A stretch of DNA of 41,094 bases from CAZKYP01 sp964556885 (GCA_964556885.1 CAZKYP010000006.1:1-41094), one strand, 5' to 3'; counted from the first letter of the stretch, positions 24,994-33,604 are shown. A program made the numbers and translations. The notes: generated by a model not told the origin, from the letters alone.

Positions 24994-26769
24994 TTAATCG
25001 GCGGGTATGTAAATAGTAAATGTGCTTCCGGCCCCAGGCGAGCTTTCGAGACCGACATATCCACCGTGAACCTCGGCTATGTGTTTAACGATTGCCAGAC
25101 CGAGTCCCGTCCCTCCGAGCTTGCGGCTGCGGCTTTTATCGACGACATAGAATCGTTCGAATATCCTGTCCTGATGTTTCTTTGCTATGCCGCAGCCGTT
25201 ATCACGAACCGAGATAGCTATAATCTCATTTTTTCTGTCTGCGGCTATTAGTACCCGGCTTCCCGATTCGCTGTATTTGACTGCATTGTCGATGAGATTT
25301 AATACGGCCTGCTCCAGCAAAACCTTACTTATCCTTGCTTCGATATTTGCGTCACAATCCAGTTCGATTGTGATTTTTTTCTCCTCTGCTTTTATCATGG
25401 ACATCTGGATGACGGAATCGAGAACGGGTTTGACCGGCGTCTTTTCGAAAGCGATTTTTCTTTTCGAACTGTCTTCTTCGAGACTGGAAAGGATGAGTAA
25501 ATCCTCAACGATGGCGTTCAGCCGGTCGGAATGTTTTGCGATAATTTTCAGGAACCGTTCGGCCTCCTGCGGCTGTTTTACGGCGCCCTCCAGTAACGTC
25601 TCCACGAATCCCTTTATAGAAGTGATCGGGGTTCTCAGCTCATGCGATACATTTGCCACGAAATCACGGCGAAGATTTTCGAGGCGACGTATCCGGGTAA
25701 TGTCACTGATAACAATGACCGCCCCGCTTTTTTGACCTGTGCTGTCGGTCAGGCCGGCGCCGTCAAGACGGACTATTCGGCCGTCTTGCCCTGACAGCAC
25801 TACGTCAGTTTCGTTCGGGTTTTCTTTATTCAGGACGTCCTGGATAAATTCCTGAAAGTCGGGATTGCGAATAATTTCTTCGATGTTGCGTCCCCTGGCT
25901 TCGTTTTGGTCGATTTGAAGAAAATTTGCGGCGGCTTTGTTGATACTTACGATATGACCTCCAGGGTCGACCGCTAAAACGCCTTCGGTCATGCTCGACA
26001 GTACTGCTTCCGATTCATTTCGCTGTTCTGTTATTATCTTGATCCTGTCCTGCAACTGTCGAGCCATTTCATTCAAAGCTTCTGCAAGCTCGGCCAGCTC
26101 GACCGGCCTGGGTATCGGCACTCTCAAGTCAAGCTCTCCGGATGCGAAACGCTGCGCCGTCTCTTTCATTTGCTCAATCGGACGGCTTATCCGGTCGGAT
26201 ATGACCAGGCTTATTCCCGCCGCGAAGATTGCAACAATCAGTACGCCCAGAATAATTTTATTGTAGATTTGCTTTAACTGTTTATTGATTGCAGTGACTG
26301 GAATGGATGTTCTTACAACCGCTAAAATCTCACCTTGTTCCTCAATCGGCAGTGCAAAATACATCATTCTTTCGCCCAGGGTGTTGCTGAACCTTATGTT
26401 TCGCCCCATACCCTTTTCAAGGGCGTCTTTGAATTCCGGACGATCTCCGTGGCTTCCCATCCGATTTATGTTTTCGTCGGAGTCGGCAACGACTTGCCCG
26501 GTGGGCAGGATTATTGTTATTCTTGTCCCGCTGTTTTTGCCCAGCTTTTTAATCAAGCCGTCCAGCTCAGAGTAATTCATAGCTTTAAGCTCGGGAATGA
26601 TTTGCAGCTCGATAAGACGGGCGCGGGCCTTTAGGTCGCTTGCGACCTCATCGTGGTAGAATCCGGTTAATATTTGTGATAAGTAAAAGGTTATGACAAG
26701 CAGTGTGACGATTATTATCAGCAGGTACGCCGGGAAAAGCTGCCATAGCAAATGTCTCTTGAACATCAA
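24994..26769 (-). CDS. phoR: Phosphate regulon sensor histidine kinase PhoR
   Basis: Membrane sensor kinase of 591 residues. Domains in order: membrane helix about 11-32; periplasmic sensor about 33-170 (with RITIILPTGQVVADSD, resembling a Cache/PAS-like sensor); second helix about 173-193; HAMP about 194-247 (DRISRPIEQMKETAQRFASGELDLRV); PAS about 255-360 (MTEGVLAVDPGGHIVSINKAA); HisKA with the phospho-acceptor His376 in NVSHELRTPITSIKGF; and HATPase_c with NLIDNAVKYSE, DNGCGIAKKH and GGTGLGLAIVKHIAE. The large extracytoplasmic domain is bigger than in E. coli PhoR and resembles the PhoR of Gram-positive bacteria and many deeper lineages. The start directly follows the phoB stop. It should signal phosphate limitation, via PstSCAB-PhoU, to PhoB. 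Confidence 0.95.
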   Translation of the reverse strand: MMFKRHLLWQLFPAYLLIIIVTLLVITFYLSQILTGFYHDEVASDLKARARLIELQIIPELKAMNYSELDGLIKKLGKNSGTRITIILPTGQVVADSDENINRMGSHGDRPEFKDALEKGMGRNIRFSNTLGERMMYFALPIEEQGEILAVVRTSIPVTAINKQLKQIYNKIILGVLIVAIFAAGISLVISDRISRPIEQMKETAQRFASGELDLRVPIPRPVELAELAEALNEMARQLQDRIKIITEQRNESEAVLSSMTEGVLAVDPGGHIVSINKAAANFLQIDQNEARGRNIEEIIRNPDFQEFIQDVLNKENPNETDVVLSGQDGRIVRLDGAGLTDSTGQKSGAVIVISDITRIRRLENLRRDFVANVSHELRTPITSIKGFVETLLEGAVKQPQEAERFLKIIAKHSDRLNAIVEDLLILSSLEEDSSKRKIAFEKTPVKPVLDSVIQMSMIKAEEKKITIELDCDANIEARISKVLLEQAVLNLIDNAVKYSESGSRVLIAADRKNEIIAISVRDNGCGIAKKHQDRIFERFYVVDKSRSRKLGGTGLGLAIVKHIAEVHGGYVGLESSPGAGSTFTIYIPAD

Positions 26770-27453
26770 TTAATCCTTAAATCGATAGCCGACTCCCCGT
26801 ACGGTCTCGATATATCGGCCGCTGGATGCCAGCTTTTTGCGCAAAGAAACAATTTGAACGTCCACGGCCCGGTCCGTCACAAGGTAATCGTTGCCGTGTA
26901 TGGCGTCGATAATCTGATAGCGTGTAAAGACAAGCCCGGGTCTTTTCGCCAGTATATAAAGAATATTGAATTCTGTGTAGGAAAGATTTACCTGTTTTCC
27001 CTTTGCATGGACTTCGCGGCGACCCGGATCGATTATTAAATCGCGTATTTTGATGGGCGGTCTTTCCAGGTCGCGGCTGACCGACCGATGCAGGATTCTG
27101 CGGATTCTTGCTATAAGGATTTTAGGACTGAAAGGCTTGGTGAGATAATCTTCAGCGCCAAGCTCGAGTCCGGTGACTATGTCTGATTCTTCGCCTTTGG
27201 CCGTGAGCATGATGATTGGAATTGGTTCCGTTTTCAAATCGCTTTTCAGCTTTTTGCAGACCTCCAGCCCGTCGATGCCGGGAAGCATTAAATCCAGTAT
27301 AATCAGGTCGGGTGATTTTTTTCTCGCCTCGCTAATCGCCTCTTCGCCGGAGGCGGCCGTGTCGACCTTGTAGCCGTTCTTGTCAAGATGATACCTTACA
27401 AGCTCAAGCACATCTTCCTCGTCGTCGACAATAAGAATACGTTCATTTGCCAT
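26770..27453 (-). CDS. phoB: Phosphate regulon response regulator PhoB (OmpR family)
   Basis: The receiver domain (residues 1-120) has the acidic pair Asp10/Asp11, phospho-acceptor Asp54 in LIILDLMLPG, Thr84 and Lys106. The C-terminal winged-helix domain (about 130-227) has the recognition helix near VTDRAVDVQIVSLRKKL and ends in YIETVRGVGYRF, as expected for PhoB/PhoP. With 227 residues the length is normal. It is the first gene of a phoB-phoR transcript. Three 11-bp-spaced Pho hexamers stand upstream, so it is probably autoregulated. As the local DNA-binding regulator, it is the natural ligand of the four Pho box arrays described here. Confidence 0.96.
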   Translation of the reverse strand: MANERILIVDDEEDVLELVRYHLDKNGYKVDTAASGEEAISEARKKSPDLIILDLMLPGIDGLEVCKKLKSDLKTEPIPIIMLTAKGEESDIVTGLELGAEDYLTKPFSPKILIARIRRILHRSVSRDLERPPIKIRDLIIDPGRREVHAKGKQVNLSYTEFNILYILAKRPGLVFTRYQIIDAIHGNDYLVTDRAVDVQIVSLRKKLASSGRYIETVRGVGYRFKD

Positions 27454-27482
27454 ATACTAACCTTTTTTCCAGCCCGTTTTTG

Positions 27483-27528
27483 ATTATATTACATTATTTA
27501 TGTTAGCATATTGTTAGGAGTGTGTTAA
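27483..27528 (-). promoter_or_regulatory. Pho box array and -10 element of phoB
   Basis: Minus-strand TTAACA (27523-27528), CTAACA (27512) and CTAACA (27501-27506) at exact 11-bp steps, followed 12 bases later by a perfect TATAAT (27483-27488), about 30 bases before the phoB start. Confidence 0.8.
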
Positions 27529-27660
27529 TTTTTAATGAGCTTTTTGCAAAAATTGGGTGTTAGAATCAAATATATTGTTGTAAATGTGGAAAAAAACGAG
27601 GCGATTCACACATGAACATTCGGGGTCGATATTCTGGTGTGCTGTAGCTAAAACTTTATA

Positions 27661-29109
27661 CTACCGGTGTTTACGAAGTTTTCGCAAGATGTCCCAGTAC
27701 GCCCCCCTTGCACCGTCTCGAATTGCCTGGACCAATTGTTGATTTTCATTGTAATTATAATTTGCGGCCTCATCACTGGGTGTGACTGAATGGTCTATTT
27801 CGACGGCAGGCTCGAAAAATCTTTCATCGCCGCCAATCAGGTCTCTTACAAGTTTCGCGGGTTGAAGACCCAGTGTTTTCGATATGTAAAAGGTCGGTTG
27901 GAGCAAATTCAATGGGCCGTCATATTTTCGACGGATAGCGGAGACTTCCCCTGCCTGAAACTCTTCGGTGACTTTTTTCCCAACGGCGGTTCCCGGATAC
28001 AATCTCATGCCTAATGTCGCACCGACGCAATCCGGGGCTATTTTTTTCATGAATTCGATTGTTTCGCGCGCCGTCTGCGGCGTTTCGCCCGGGCCGCCCA
28101 GTAAAAGGTCCACCATAACGGAGATTTTATTCTGTCGGCAAAGCCTGACCGCCTCAGCAAGGTCTTCTTTATGATGCTGCTGGCGGTATGCCCGGAGCAT
28201 CGTTTCAGAGCCTGAATCTCCGGTAAAATCTATCCCAACGCATCCTGACTGTGCCATCGCTTCGGCCAGGTCCGCATCGAACGGAGTTGGTGACATGTAA
28301 GTGTACCATCGGACCCTGTCTCCGAGAGAGCGCCGGATAAATTCTTCGCATACCGAGTAAGCGTGACTTCGCGGTATGTTGAACTCCGAGTCGCAGATAT
28401 GCAATACATCGATTCCCTGTGACAGCAGAGATTGAACCTCATCGGCGATTTCCGAGGGATTTCGCAATCTCGGCTTACAGCCTTTAGCCAGCGGATCGGC
28501 GCAATATATGCAATTTCGGTTGCAGCCCCGCTTTGTCTCCAGTCCGCATTGTCCGCCCTGTTTGAAATAGCTCGCATTATCGATAAAATCGCGCGCGGTT
28601 TCAAGTTGGATCGGATCCGGCCACGACGGAGGATTAGTGTGAATATTGCCGTTCTGTCTCCATAACAAACCAGGAACTTCTCTGAATTCCTGTTTTCCCC
28701 GTAGCTGGTGGAACAGCGAGACTATTGCGGCCTCGCCGTCGCCGCATATTCCAAAATCGACACCAGAGTATTCGAAAATCTGTCTGGCGAATATGGAAAA
28801 CCCTACTCCGCCGACGACAATCGGCGTATCGGTGACGTTACGTATCGTTTCAACGATATCTTTTAGTTCTGGAACGAACCAGTCCGCACTGGGCCAGAAA
28901 CAATCGTCCGCGTTACGGAAAGACAAACCGATTAAATCTGATTGTCTTATGGATAGGTGTCCTGTTATCGCTTTCTTCGGATCATCGGTTAAAGTAAGAT
29001 CAAGGATATTTACATCTATACCGGCCCGGCGGGCCGCTCCGCCTACGTAATCCAGGCCGATCGGACCTATGGGGGGTGTCATTCTATTTGTATTAATTAG
29101 TGTCAGCAT
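27661..29109 (-). CDS. B12-binding domain radical SAM protein
   Basis: The ATG at 29109 is used because a longer frame would run into the terminator at 29135-29166. The N-terminal half (about 1-150) is a cobalamin-binding Rossmann domain (IGPIGLDYVGGAARRAGIDVNILDLTL, TPIVVGGVGFSIFARQIFEYSGVDFGICGDGEAAI). The radical SAM core has the [4Fe-4S] triad Cys196, Cys200 and Cys203 (CNRNCIYC), plus VDLLLGGPGETPQTARETIEF near 345, a typical SAM-binding strand. The protein has 482 residues. Relatives are methyltransferases or carbon-skeleton enzymes acting on unactivated carbons in lipids, pigments or natural products. No neighbouring gene hints at the substrate. Cobalamin dependence is inferred from the domain, and the classical DxHxxG loop is not clearly present. 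Confidence 0.85.
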   Translation of the reverse strand: MLTLINTNRMTPPIGPIGLDYVGGAARRAGIDVNILDLTLTDDPKKAITGHLSIRQSDLIGLSFRNADDCFWPSADWFVPELKDIVETIRNVTDTPIVVGGVGFSIFARQIFEYSGVDFGICGDGEAAIVSLFHQLRGKQEFREVPGLLWRQNGNIHTNPPSWPDPIQLETARDFIDNASYFKQGGQCGLETKRGCNRNCIYCADPLAKGCKPRLRNPSEIADEVQSLLSQGIDVLHICDSEFNIPRSHAYSVCEEFIRRSLGDRVRWYTYMSPTPFDADLAEAMAQSGCVGIDFTGDSGSETMLRAYRQQHHKEDLAEAVRLCRQNKISVMVDLLLGGPGETPQTARETIEFMKKIAPDCVGATLGMRLYPGTAVGKKVTEEFQAGEVSAIRRKYDGPLNLLQPTFYISKTLGLQPAKLVRDLIGGDERFFEPAVEIDHSVTPSDEAANYNYNENQQLVQAIRDGARGAYWDILRKLRKHR

Positions 29110-29134
29110 TTGTATTTCTAAATCCTGCTCAAAC

Positions 29135-29166
29135 AAAAAGGCTGGCATTTTTCAACCAGCCTTTTT
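29135..29166. terminator. Rho-independent terminator between the outer-membrane and radical SAM genes
   Basis: An 11-bp perfect stem (AAAAAGGCTGG / CCAGCCTTTTT) with a 10-base loop, 30 bases after the stop of the outer-membrane protein gene on the minus strand. It separates that gene from the radical SAM gene downstream. Confidence 0.88.
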
Positions 29167-29197
29167 GTAGATTCAGTATGACGAATTTCAAGTCTTT

Positions 29198-29854
29198 TTA
29201 GAACTTGTATGTCGCGCCCAGTGTAACCCATGTTTCGTCTTGGTCAGGATTTACGGAATTGTCCATAGTTATCTGATAATAAACAGCCGGAGTCAAAATC
29301 AGGTTTTCAGCAATATTAATATCTGTTGATGCACCAAATACCGCATTTGACCAATCATGATCCACCTTTTGTCCGGCCGGACCAACACCATCATTGTAGA
29401 CAACTTCTGAATGAAGATTTATAACGTGCTCCGGGATTTCGGGAATCAAACCTGCTATTGTAAAGCTGTAATCGAGCATAAAAATGTGAGCCCAACCGGA
29501 TGCACTACCGCCAAATCCAGGTACACCTGCTTTAGTCAGCCATTTTGATCTCGATCCGGAAAAAGAGCCGCTTCTGAGAGGCCACATCTTTACCAAAATA
29601 TAGGTCGGAACAATACCACCCGGGCAAATATTNNNNNNNNNNNNNNNNNNNNNNNNNNNNNNNNNNNNNNNNNNNNNNNNNNNNNNNNNNNNNNNNNNNN
29701 NNNNNNNNNNNNNNNNNNNNNNNNNNNNNNNNCGCCATACATACTTACTCTGATAGGTTACGTTGAATGCGCCATGCAGTTCCGGCTCCTGGGCCTGTGC
29801 CAGTCCTGACACGACAAACAGAATCGAAAAACATACTAAAAATCCCTTTTTCAT
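29198..29854 (-). CDS. Outer-membrane beta-barrel protein interrupted by an assembly gap
   Basis: The ATG at 29854 has GGAG 7 bases upstream and a signal peptide (KKGFLVCFSILFVVSGLAQA). After FNVTYQSKYVW the sequence enters 100 N. The part beyond the gap has barrel-like strands (GWAHIFMLDYSFTIAGL, ILTPAVYYQITMDNS) and ends in TWVTLGATYKF, the usual outer-membrane C-terminal aromatic. The opening GAFNVTYQSKYVW and a strand such as VINLHSEVVYNDGVGP recall a family of small barrels of unknown function annotated in many proteobacteria and planctomycetes. About 185 residues are visible on the two sides. The N run is a fixed-length placeholder, so the true number of missing residues and the reading frame across the gap are unknown. 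Confidence 0.72.
   Translation of the reverse strand: MKKGFLVCFSILFVVSGLAQAQEPELHGAFNVTYQSKYVWXXXXXXXXXXXXXXXXXXXXXXXXXXXXXXXXXXNICPGGIVPTYILVKMWPLRSGSFSGSRSKWLTKAGVPGFGGSASGWAHIFMLDYSFTIAGLIPEIPEHVINLHSEVVYNDGVGPAGQKVDHDWSNAVFGASTDINIAENLILTPAVYYQITMDNSVNPDQDETWVTLGATYKF
29633..29732. other. Scaffold gap of 100 N
   Basis: Exactly 100 unresolved bases inside the outer-membrane protein gene. The round number indicates a placeholder rather than a measured length. Confidence 0.98.
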
Positions 29855-29945
29855 AATAATCTCCTTGCACATGTTACATTAAGTTTTTTTGTACAATACT
29901 TTATCTCATAATTGCCATTTTATGAGATAAAGTTGACAATTCGTT

Positions 29946-31337
29946 TTACCATTTTCCTGTTTTTCTCATTTCAGCTTTTGGGAGGTTTTCAAGCTCCGAC
30001 GTATATTTTTTCAAATCCTCATCCGGTAGCTCATAGTCGGTAAGTTTACCGGACAGATATGCGTCATAACCCATAAGGTCCATAAGACCATGTCCGCTAT
30101 AGTTAAACAGTATAACCTTTTCCTTGCCTTCTTCTTTCGCCTTTTTTGCCTCGTCAATCACTGCGGCAATGGCCTGGCTTGTTTCCGGGGCTGGTATGAA
30201 TCCTTCTGTTCTGGCCCAGGTTATTGCGGCTTCATAAGACTGCAACTGATGGTAAGCTCTCGGTTTCATCAGACCTTCCACTATCGCCTGGCAAACCAGC
30301 GGAGCCATGCCGTGGTACCTTAATCCTCCGGCGTGAATTGGCGGGGGCACGAAAGAATGTCCAAGAGAGTGCATTGCGAGCAGCGGCGTGGTACAGGCTG
30401 TATCGCCGAAGTCATATACAAAAGGCGCTCGTGTCATTGTCGGGCACGCTGTTGGTTCGACCGGAATAATTTGTATATCGGCACCGTTAATCTTGTCGGT
30501 GACAAAAGGAAAACTTAAACCTGCGAAATTACTGCCGCCTCCTGCACAACCGATGACAATGTCAGGTTTGCTTATATTAACTTTTTTCAACTGTTTCTTT
30601 GCTTCAAGACCTATGATAGTCTGGTGAAGAAGAACGTGGTTCAGGACGCTTCCGAGAGAATAACGTGTCTTGCCGCTCTTGTCGGTCACAGCCTGCTCGA
30701 TTGCCTCGCTGATGGCGATTCCAAGACTGCCCGGTGTATCAGGCATCTTCTCAAGAATTTTTCTCCCGGCATTGGTTTCGTTGCTCGGGCTTGCAACGCA
30801 GTTCGCTCCCCAGACCTGCATCATCATTTTTCGGAAGGGTTTTTGGTCGAAACTTATCCTTACCATGAAGACTTTACATTCGAGACCTATCAATTTACAG
30901 GCAAAAGCAAGGGCACTGCCCCACTGGCCGGCCCCGGTCTCGGTCGTCAGTTTTTTGATGCCGAACTGCTTGTTATACCATGCCTGGGCGACGGCCGTAT
31001 TCGGCTTGTGGCTTCCGGGAGGACTGACGCTTTCGTCTTTATAGTATATTCGAGCGGGTGTACCCAGAAACTTTTCGAGGTATACCGCCCTTCGCAAGGG
31101 TGAGGGACGCCAGCGATAGAGTATATTTAAGATTTCTTCGGGGATATCTATCCATCTTTCGGTGCTCACCTCCTGCTCGATGAGATTCATCGGGAATACC
31201 GGTGCGAGCATGTCCGGACTGACCGGTTTTCCGTCCGGTCCGAGCGGTGGAAGCAGCGGCGTGGGCAAGTCTGCCGCCAGGTTATACCATTGCCGCGGTA
31301 TCTCGTTCTCATTTAGTAATATCTTGATTGGGTCCAT
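29946..31337 (-). CDS. TrpB2-type tryptophan synthase beta-like enzyme
   Basis: Fold type II PLP enzyme of 463 residues. The PLP lysine is Lys111 in GSHKPNTA, the phosphate-binding glycine loop is GCAGGGSNFAG near 265, and TETGAGQWGSALAFA near 130 carries the catalytic Glu region. The longer N-terminus (LPTPLLPPLGPDGKPVSPDMLAPVFPMNLIEQE) and the insertions place it with TrpB2 (the TrpB-related group), not with the TrpA-partnered TrpB1. TrpB2 enzymes join indole and serine or O-phosphoserine without needing TrpA, and no trpA or other trp biosynthesis gene lies here. GGAGCAGAGTA before the ATG supports the start. trpS lies 1.3 kb away on the other strand, which may be coincidence. An imperfect GTAT...ATAC dyad is present about 55 bases upstream (31391-31406). 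Confidence 0.9.
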   Translation of the reverse strand: MDPIKILLNENEIPRQWYNLAADLPTPLLPPLGPDGKPVSPDMLAPVFPMNLIEQEVSTERWIDIPEEILNILYRWRPSPLRRAVYLEKFLGTPARIYYKDESVSPPGSHKPNTAVAQAWYNKQFGIKKLTTETGAGQWGSALAFACKLIGLECKVFMVRISFDQKPFRKMMMQVWGANCVASPSNETNAGRKILEKMPDTPGSLGIAISEAIEQAVTDKSGKTRYSLGSVLNHVLLHQTIIGLEAKKQLKKVNISKPDIVIGCAGGGSNFAGLSFPFVTDKINGADIQIIPVEPTACPTMTRAPFVYDFGDTACTTPLLAMHSLGHSFVPPPIHAGGLRYHGMAPLVCQAIVEGLMKPRAYHQLQSYEAAITWARTEGFIPAPETSQAIAAVIDEAKKAKEEGKEKVILFNYSGHGLMDLMGYDAYLSGKLTDYELPDEDLKKYTSELENLPKAEMRKTGKW

Positions 31338-31973
31338 TACTCTGCTCCTAATAAAAGCCGGGTTTCTATTTACAGGCCGTTAGCGATTATGTATACAAAT
31401 GCATACGGTCATAATAATATTAATATGGCCTCCCAAAAAAAACATCAAGAATTATAGAATAAAGACAAAGTTTTGTAAATTACTTCCAAATAAATATATG
31501 TAATATCGCTTATATGTGCCATAGAGTCCGTTATAACAGGCATTAATAATATTGATACGTAGATTAATATATCGGCAAAACTCACCGTAGAACTGTAATG
31601 TCCCTTTGAGTACCGGTGGTAATATCATTAAAACAGCTTCAGGAGCAATAACTTACGGTACGTTAATTTCTATCATCTTTTTTATGTGACATTTCTGGAC
31701 AGACGCACCGATTCAATGTAGAATACACTGGTTGTATTAAAAGTTTTCCCGGCAGATTTTTATGGGTCCGAAAATCCGGTGTCATCCGGTTCATTAGGTC
31801 ATAGTGATTTTCAAATAAGATGGGGTTTGAGAAAACTCTGTACACCAAAGGCTTTCGATTATTGTTTTTTTCCAATAAAAGGAAAAATATTTGATTATTC
31901 AGGTGTCACCCCTTAAAATTGCGTTTAGTCCTTTGTAAATAATATATGCGGTATAAATGAAAGGAGGCATGAG
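31338..31973. other. 636-base intergenic region without a supportable gene
   Basis: AT-rich DNA with stop codons in all frames apart from a 70-residue minus-strand frame that has no ribosome binding site and no protein-like pattern. The left end should hold the promoter of the TrpB2-type gene and the right end that of the small SANT-like gene. I see no tRNA, terminator hairpin or known riboswitch in it. A small structured RNA cannot be excluded by eye. Confidence 0.5.
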
Positions 31974-32177
31974 ATGGCAAAAAAGAAGAATAGTAAAGCG
32001 GTAAAGGGTTTCTGGTCAAAGGACGACATAAAGCTGCTCAAGAAGCTCTTCCCTAATAATCCCACGGCTGGTATCGCGGCCAAACTTAAACGACCGACGG
32101 ATGCGGTTAAAAAGAAAGCGTCCAGGATGGGGCTTCGCAAGTCGAAATCGTACATGAAGTCCCTCGGCAGAACATGA
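31974..32177 (+). CDS. Small basic SANT/Myb-like DNA-binding protein
   Basis: 67 residues with a Lys-rich N-terminus (MAKKKNSKAVKG) and a helix-turn-helix of the SANT/Myb type: WSKDDIKLLKKLFPNN, then IAAKLKRPTDAVKKKASRMGLRKSK, where the second part is the recognition helix with the conserved A-V-K-K-A pattern. AAGGAGG stands 8 bases before the ATG, among the best ribosome binding sites in the window, so high expression is likely. It stands alone between two long non-coding stretches. Small proteins of this type are frequent in planctomycete genomes, often in several copies. They probably bind DNA, but targets are unknown. Confidence 0.75.
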   Translation: MAKKKNSKAVKGFWSKDDIKLLKKLFPNNPTAGIAAKLKRPTDAVKKKASRMGLRKSKSYMKSLGRT

Positions 32178-32334
32178 TTTACTAAGTCGTTTTTGCGAGA
32201 GTAGACGCGGACAAGGCTATACGAATTGAGGTCTGTTAGGAGGTCCACGACTCCAGGGATATCGGCAAAATGGGGGGACTTCTAACGGGGTTTGCTTTTG
32301 CCTTTTTGTTCAAAAAGCCCGACTTAGGCGGAGT

Positions 32335-32350
32335 TTGTATGCGCATACAA
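32335..32350. promoter_or_regulatory. Perfect 16-bp palindrome TTGTATGCGCATACAA
   Basis: Fully symmetric with no spacer, in intergenic DNA about 205 bases upstream of the trpS -10 box. A related imperfect dyad (GTATAC, then GCATAC) stands upstream of the TrpB2-type gene at 31391-31406. It could be an operator for a dimeric regulator. A chance origin is possible. Confidence 0.3.
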
Positions 32351-32553
32351 TGACCGATTTTTAGGTATTCCGGTCCCGTGTGTTTTGGACCTGTCGGCTA
32401 TTATACCCGGTTACGACGTGACAAGAGTAAATGGGTATTTTTTTCTTTTGAAGGTTCAGATGTTATCGGTAAATCGATTGTTTGGAACAGGTTAGGGAAT
32501 AAATCCTAAATGACAAATATATGTTTTACCTGTTCTTATTCTAATTCGAAATC

Positions 32554-32582
32554 TTGACATTTATGTTTAGCGGCGTTATTTT
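32554..32582 (+). promoter_or_regulatory. trpS promoter
   Basis: A perfect TTGACA (32554-32559), a 17-base spacer and TATTTT (32577-32582), about 55 bases upstream of the trpS start. Confidence 0.6.
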
Positions 32583-32638
32583 TTATCAATGTTAAGTCTG
32601 TGCCTAATATTTTTTAATTTTAATGTCGGGAGACTAAA

Positions 32639-33604
32639 TTGAGGGTTCTTTCAGGTATACAACCATCCGGGAAGCTGCATATAGGCAACTACTTCGGCGC
32701 CATGCGTCAACACCTGAGCTTGCAGGCCGAACATGATTGCTTTTACTTCATAGCCGACTACCATGCCCTTACCAGCAATCCGTCACCGGATGATATAGCC
32801 GCACGTATTCTCGATGTTGCGATGGATTATATTGCACTTGGACTTGATTCCGATAAAACCGTCTTTTGGCGTCAGTCCGATGTGCCGGAAGTCACGGAAT
32901 TGACCTGGCTGCTGTCATGTATCACCCCGATGGGATTGTTGCAGCGATGCACGAGCTATAAGGATAAAATTGCCCAGGGCATGAGCCCGAATCACGGCTT
33001 ATTCGCGTACCCGGTCCTGCAGGCGGCGGACATCCTGATATACAACAGTGATATTGTCCCCGTCGGCGCCGACCAGAAACAGCATATAGAAGTGACCCGT
33101 GATATCGCGATTCGGTTCAATAACACATACGGCGAGGTTTTCACAGTGCCCGAAGATCATATTATCGAATCGGTCGCCGTAGTGCCGGGAATTGACGGGC
33201 GAAAGATGAGCAAAAGCTATGATAATACAATCGAGATATTCGAGCCGGAAAGTAGCATTAAAAAGAAGATAATGAAGATCGTCACCGACTCCACGCCGGT
33301 CGAAGAGCCGAAGGATCCGGATAAATGTAATGTATTTGCCCTGTTAAAATTAGCGGCCTCCCCGGAGGAATTGTCCGAATGGGAAAATAAATATCGAAGC
33401 GGCGGCATGGGCTATGGCGAGGCAAAAAAACGCCTTGCTGAGTTGATAATCGAGCATTTTCAGCCGTTCCGGCAGAAAAGGACCGAGCTTGAAAATGATA
33501 TTAGTTACGTCAGACAAATCCTTGCCAAGGGCGCCGAACGGGCCGGGGCCGTGGCATCCGAGACACTGAAAAAGGCCCGTCAGGCCGTTGGTTTGGGCAG
33601 GTGA
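32639..33604 (+). CDS. trpS: Tryptophanyl-tRNA synthetase
   Basis: Class I aminoacyl-tRNA synthetase that charges tRNA-Trp, 321 residues, the usual bacterial size. The HIGH-like motif is PSGKLHIGN at residues 9-17 and the KMSKS motif is at 189-193 (GRKMSKSYDN). Substrate-site segments such as FYFIADYHALTS, PVLQAADILIYNSDIVPVGADQKQHIE and MGLLQRCTSYKDK are diagnostic. The start codon is TTG, with GGGAG 9 bases upstream. Upstream in-frame starts are absent. The next gene, scpA, follows after 55 bases on the same strand and is probably co-transcribed. Confidence 0.97.
   Translation: MRVLSGIQPSGKLHIGNYFGAMRQHLSLQAEHDCFYFIADYHALTSNPSPDDIAARILDVAMDYIALGLDSDKTVFWRQSDVPEVTELTWLLSCITPMGLLQRCTSYKDKIAQGMSPNHGLFAYPVLQAADILIYNSDIVPVGADQKQHIEVTRDIAIRFNNTYGEVFTVPEDHIIESVAVVPGIDGRKMSKSYDNTIEIFEPESSIKKKIMKIVTDSTPVEEPKDPDKCNVFALLKLAASPEELSEWENKYRSGGMGYGEAKKRLAELIIEHFQPFRQKRTELENDISYVRQILAKGAERAGAVASETLKKARQAVGLGR

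Larger units (their letters stand above)
32178..32638. other. 461-base intergenic region upstream of trpS
   Basis: No convincing reading frame. It contains a perfect 16-bp palindrome (32335-32350) and, at its right end, the trpS promoter. No T-box-like specifier and antiterminator arrangement is recognisable, although a structured leader upstream of the promoter would not be part of the trpS mRNA anyway. Confidence 0.5.

Noticed and set aside
31663..31875. 70-residue minus-strand frame in the long intergenic region
   Set aside because: No ribosome binding site, no hydrophobic or domain pattern, and AT-rich DNA in which such frames arise by chance.
32178..32638. T-box or trp leader upstream of trpS
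   Set aside because: No T-box core sequence or Trp-rich leader peptide is seen, and the likely promoter lies only about 55 bases before the start codon.
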